A stretch of 64,000 bases of DNA from an uncultured Dermabacter sp. (GTDB taxonomy: Bacteria > Actinomycetota > Actinomycetes > Actinomycetales > Dermabacteraceae), in NCBI GenBank assembly GCA_947252755.1, contig CAMXWV010000001.1:186001-250000 (forward strand), read 5' to 3'. The notes beneath the pieces were generated by a model. The model saw only the letters and a list, made by a program, of their open reading frames with translations, had not been told where the DNA came from and did not search any database. The stretch's first letter is position 1. Each line of letters starts with the position of its first letter. This document shows positions 61,596 to 64,000 of the stretch, piece after piece. The position numbers were made by a program, and so were the translations under genes.

Positions 61596-62383
61596 CGCAG
61601 TGGCACCGCACGGGCGCTGTAGCGGCCGTCCTGCTCCTGGACCGCCAGCGGCAGCCCGAACGTGCGGGTCAGCGCGGAAGAGGTGAGCACCTCACGGATC
61701 GGGCCGGCCTGCACGATCTGCCCAGCCCGCAGCAGCAGAGCATGCGTGCAGCCGGGTGGGATCTCCTCCATGTGATGGGTGACCAGCACCGTCACCGGAG
61801 TCATCGGATCCATGGCAAGAGCGCTGAGCGCGCGCACCAGCTCTTCACGCCCGCCCAGGTCCAGCCCGGATGCGGGCTCATCCAGCAGCAGCAGCTCCGG
61901 GTCCGTCATCAGCGCGCGGGCGGACAGCACCCGCTTCTTCTCACCCGTGGAGAGGGATCCGAACGAGCGGTCCGCCAAAGATGCTGCACCGAAGGAATCC
62001 AGCAGGTCCGCAGCACGCTGCTCATCCATCGCCTCATACTGCTCCTGCCAGCGGCCCACCACCGAATAGCTGGCGGTGATCACCACATCCAGCACCCGCT
62101 CATGACCGGGAATGGAGTCCGCGAGCTGCTGAGACGCAAGGCCGATCCGGGAGCGCAGCTCAAACACGTCGGTGCGGCCCATCCGCTCACCGAGGATGTC
62201 CACCGTGCCGGAGGTGGGGTGCAGCCGTGCGGCCAGCAGGGACACCAGGGTGGATTTTCCAGCGCCATTGGGTCCAAGGATCACCCAGCGCTGCCCTTCG
62301 TCAATTGTCAGAGAGAGGGAGTCGAGGAGGAGCTTCTCCCCGCGCCGGACAGTCACGTCGCTCAGCTGCGCCACAGGAACCAT
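61592..62383 (-). CDS. ABC transporter ATP-binding protein
   Basis: 263 residues. Walker A GPNGAGKST (about residue 38), Q-loop in LASQQLAD, signature LSTGEKKRVLSARAL (a variant of LSGGQ), Walker B LLLLDEPASGLD and H-loop VTHHMEE. No permease gene is adjacent. The STGEKKR signature and short length resemble the YlmA/ModF-like group of soluble ATPases, so transport is not certain. It overlaps the SpoU gene by four bases and diverges from the RNB gene. Confidence 0.88.
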   Translation of the reverse strand: MVPVAQLSDVTVRRGEKLLLDSLSLTIDEGQRWVILGPNGAGKSTLVSLLAARLHPTSGTVDILGERMGRTDVFELRSRIGLASQQLADSIPGHERVLDVVITASYSVVGRWQEQYEAMDEQRAADLLDSFGAASLADRSFGSLSTGEKKRVLSARALMTDPELLLLDEPASGLDLGGREELVRALSALAMDPMTPVTVLVTHHMEEIPPGCTHALLLRAGQIVQAGPIREVLTSSALTRTFGLPLAVQEQDGRYSARAVPLR

Positions 62384-62407
62384 GGGCCCATGCTAACGCG
62401 CTCCCCC

Positions 62408-62423
62408 TACACTGAAACGCATG
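62408..62423 (+). promoter_or_regulatory. candidate leaderless promoter of the RNB gene
   Basis: TACACT (62408-62413) is followed by seven bases and then ATG 62421; no Shine-Dalgarno precedes the start. Confidence 0.4.
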
Positions 62424-63884
62424 AGAACCACACCGGTGAGTCTGGCCTGCACGGCGGACCGCACCAGCACAATCACAGCGGAGATCGATCGTCTGGTCGA
62501 GGAGGCCGACGTTCCGGCTGCATTCCCTGCTGAGGTGCTGCGCGCCGCTGAACAGGCCGCCGCGCAGAGCCTGAGCACCACCGACCGAGCCGACCTGCGC
62601 GCCATACCGTTCCTCACACTTGATCCGGCCGCTTCCACGGACCTGGATCAGGCGATGCACCTGGAGCGCACCGCCGACGGCTGGGTGGTGCGCTATGCCA
62701 TCGCTGACGTCCCCTTCTTCGTCACGATCGGGGATCCGGTGGATCAGGAAGCGCATCGGCGCGGCACCACGATCTACCTGCCGGACCGACGCATCCCGCT
62801 GCACCCCGAAGTGCTCAGTGAAGACACCGCCTCCCTGCTGCCCGGCCAGGACCGGCCCGCCTTTGTGTGGACGATGACCCTGGATGCTGATGGGCGCGTC
62901 CAGAACACGCAGCTGGAGCGCGCCCTGGTGCGAAGCCGAGAGAAGCTCGGCTACGACCAGGTACAGCAGGACCTTGATGCGGGCAGCGGCCATCCGATGA
63001 TGGTGCTCCTGCAGGAGCTTGGCACGCTGCGGATCGCACGCGAATCCGAACGCGGCGGCGCCTCCCTGGTGATGCCGGAGCAGGAGGCACAGGTGCAGGA
63101 CGGCCGCATCTGCATGCAGTGGCGCACCCTGCACCCGATCGAAAGCGCAAACGCCCAGATCTCCCTCATGACAGGCATGGCGGCAGCGGAGATGATGCTC
63201 CGCGCCAAACAGGGCATCCTGCGCACCCTCCCGCCCGCCGACGAAGAGTCCATCCGCCGATTCCGCCTGCAGTCCCGCGCACTCGGGATCGAATGGCCGA
63301 AAGGGCAGCGCTACGGAGACTTCCTGCGCACCCTGGATTGGACGCAGCCACACCACCTGGCGCTGCTGAACCAGGCGGGCTCTCTGTTCCGCGGCGCCGG
63401 CTACCTCATCCTCAACGAGGATACCGACCCGCAGGACGCCCACCAAGCCGCAATCGGCGCACCGTATGCGCATGTGACCGCTCCGCTGCGCCGTCTCGCC
63501 GACCGCTTCGCACTGCTGGTGTGCGCACTGATCAGCTCGGGCACCAGCATCCCTGCGCAGCTGCAGACCGCGCTGGAAGAGCTGCCCGAGATCATGGCAT
63601 CCACCACGCGGGCAGCCTCCGGCCTGGAGAAGGCGGCACTCGACCGGGTGGAACTGCATGTGCTGGCCGAGCGCGTGGGCGAGGAGTTTCCCGCCACTGT
63701 CATCTCCCTGCGCGAGGGCGAGAAGCCGCGCGCCGAAGTACAGCTGGTTGATCCATCCGTCACACTGTGGGTGGAAGGGGAATGGCTGAGCGGACCGCAT
63801 GCGCTCGAACTGGGGACAGTGGTGACCCTGCGCCTGAGCGCGGTTGATCTCCACGCCGGCACAGTGGACCTGCAGCCGGCGTGA
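62421..63884 (+). CDS. RNB-domain ribonuclease (RNase II/R family)
   Basis: 487 residues, the short actinobacterial form with an RNB domain but without clear N-terminal cold-shock domains. The metal-binding acids lie in FLTLDPAASTDLDQAMHLE (D-x6-D-x2-D type, about residues 69-87), followed by VRYAIADVPFFV and GTTIYLPDRRIPLHPEVLSED. A C-terminal S1-like segment (EVQLVDPSVTLWVEGEWL) closes the protein. Degrades RNA 3' to 5'. The stop overlaps the next start as GTGA. Confidence 0.92.
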   Translation: MRTTPVSLACTADRTSTITAEIDRLVEEADVPAAFPAEVLRAAEQAAAQSLSTTDRADLRAIPFLTLDPAASTDLDQAMHLERTADGWVVRYAIADVPFFVTIGDPVDQEAHRRGTTIYLPDRRIPLHPEVLSEDTASLLPGQDRPAFVWTMTLDADGRVQNTQLERALVRSREKLGYDQVQQDLDAGSGHPMMVLLQELGTLRIARESERGGASLVMPEQEAQVQDGRICMQWRTLHPIESANAQISLMTGMAAAEMMLRAKQGILRTLPPADEESIRRFRLQSRALGIEWPKGQRYGDFLRTLDWTQPHHLALLNQAGSLFRGAGYLILNEDTDPQDAHQAAIGAPYAHVTAPLRRLADRFALLVCALISSGTSIPAQLQTALEELPEIMASTTRAASGLEKAALDRVELHVLAERVGEEFPATVISLREGEKPRAEVQLVDPSVTLWVEGEWLSGPHALELGTVVTLRLSAVDLHAGTVDLQPA

Positions 63885-64000
63885 GCGCTCACCGCGACCT
63901 CATTCCGGTCCCGCGGCTTGCAGTGCTCAGCTCCGGAGCCCACGGCGTGCTGCGCGGCAGCCTCTCCCCCGACGCGCTCACCACGATCTGCGACGGCCCC
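63881..64000 (+). CDS. start of an unrecognised gene (truncated by window end)
   Basis: GTG 63881 overlaps the RNB stop by four bases and opens a frame of 40 codons that runs off the right edge: it begins MSAHRDLIPVPRLAVLSS and continues without a stop. The GTGA coupling is the same arrangement as at aroK-aroB, rluB-tyrA and garA-ftsR in this genome, which supports a real gene. Too little is present to name a family. Confidence 0.55.
   Translation, partial: MSAHRDLIPVPRLAVLSSGAHGVLRGSLSPDALTTICDGP

Noticed and set aside
62301..63854. 517-residue open frame on the minus strand
   Set aside because: Mirror of the RNB gene; the plus-strand protein has clear catalytic motifs and this one has none.

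Overview
The window is GC-rich, densely coded chromosomal DNA from an actinobacterium. The evidence is WhiA, GarA/FtsR-type regulators, an OpcA-type G6PDH assembly domain, a four-domain S1 protein, a fused Cmk-Der protein, the rapZ-yvcK-whiA-gap-pgk-tpiA-secG order, an ImuA'-ImuB-DnaE2 cassette and TCGAAC-N4-GTTCGA-type LexA boxes. The lineage looks like Micrococcales (possibly Dermabacteraceae-like), but that is inference. I see no insertion sequence, prophage, CRISPR array or rRNA. One tRNA (Pro, GGG) is present.

Layout. 1-7.1 kb: 3' end of polA, rpsA, then an aroC-aroK-aroB-aroD shikimate operon using a type I dehydroquinase. 7.1-12.1 kb: a TRIC/UPF0126 membrane protein, coaE, uvrB, a PEBP-like protein and a metallo-hydrolase. 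12.1-23.3 kb: uvrA-uvrC-rapZ-yvcK-whiA, tightly overlapped, then gap, pgk, tpiA and secG. 23.4-30.0 kb (minus strand): tkt, tal, zwf and a fused opcA-pgl gene, which together give the oxidative and most of the non-oxidative pentose phosphate pathway; ctaB is divergent. 30.2-37.9 kb: ctaB, xerD, a ParA-like ATPase, rluB, tyrA, cmk-der and a NUDIX gene. scpA and scpB, usually found between parA and rluB, are absent from this site. 37.9-39.9 kb (minus): dhaK-dhaL-dhaM. 40.1-42.8 kb: a 903-residue asparagine synthetase carrying a C-terminal domain that resembles F420-0:gamma-glutamyl ligase-like proteins. 43-45 kb: tRNA-Pro, garA, ftsR and a second MerR gene. 45.2-50.2 kb: an orphan ParA, a PAC2 protein, a DUF2252 protein, trhO and an unrecognised gene. 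50.6-53.9 kb: a carbohydrate ABC importer (two permeases and a Tat/lipoprotein binding protein, no ATPase). 53.9-64 kb: a queuosine-precursor transporter, the imuA'-imuB-dnaE2 mutasome operon behind two LexA-like boxes, an SpoU methyltransferase, an ABC ATPase, an RNB ribonuclease and the start of one more gene.

The most noteworthy observations are the AsnB plus ligase-like fusion, the OpcA-Pgl fusion, a RapZ with a degraded P-loop but intact C-terminal domain, paired SOS boxes on the mutasome operon, a 24-bp tandem duplication whose single base difference creates the methyltransferase stop codon, an 18-base identical translation-start region shared by gap and tpiA, and recurrent TANNNT -10 motifs six or seven bases before start codons, suggesting leaderless mRNAs.

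All assignments come from reading motifs and gene order by eye. No database search was run.
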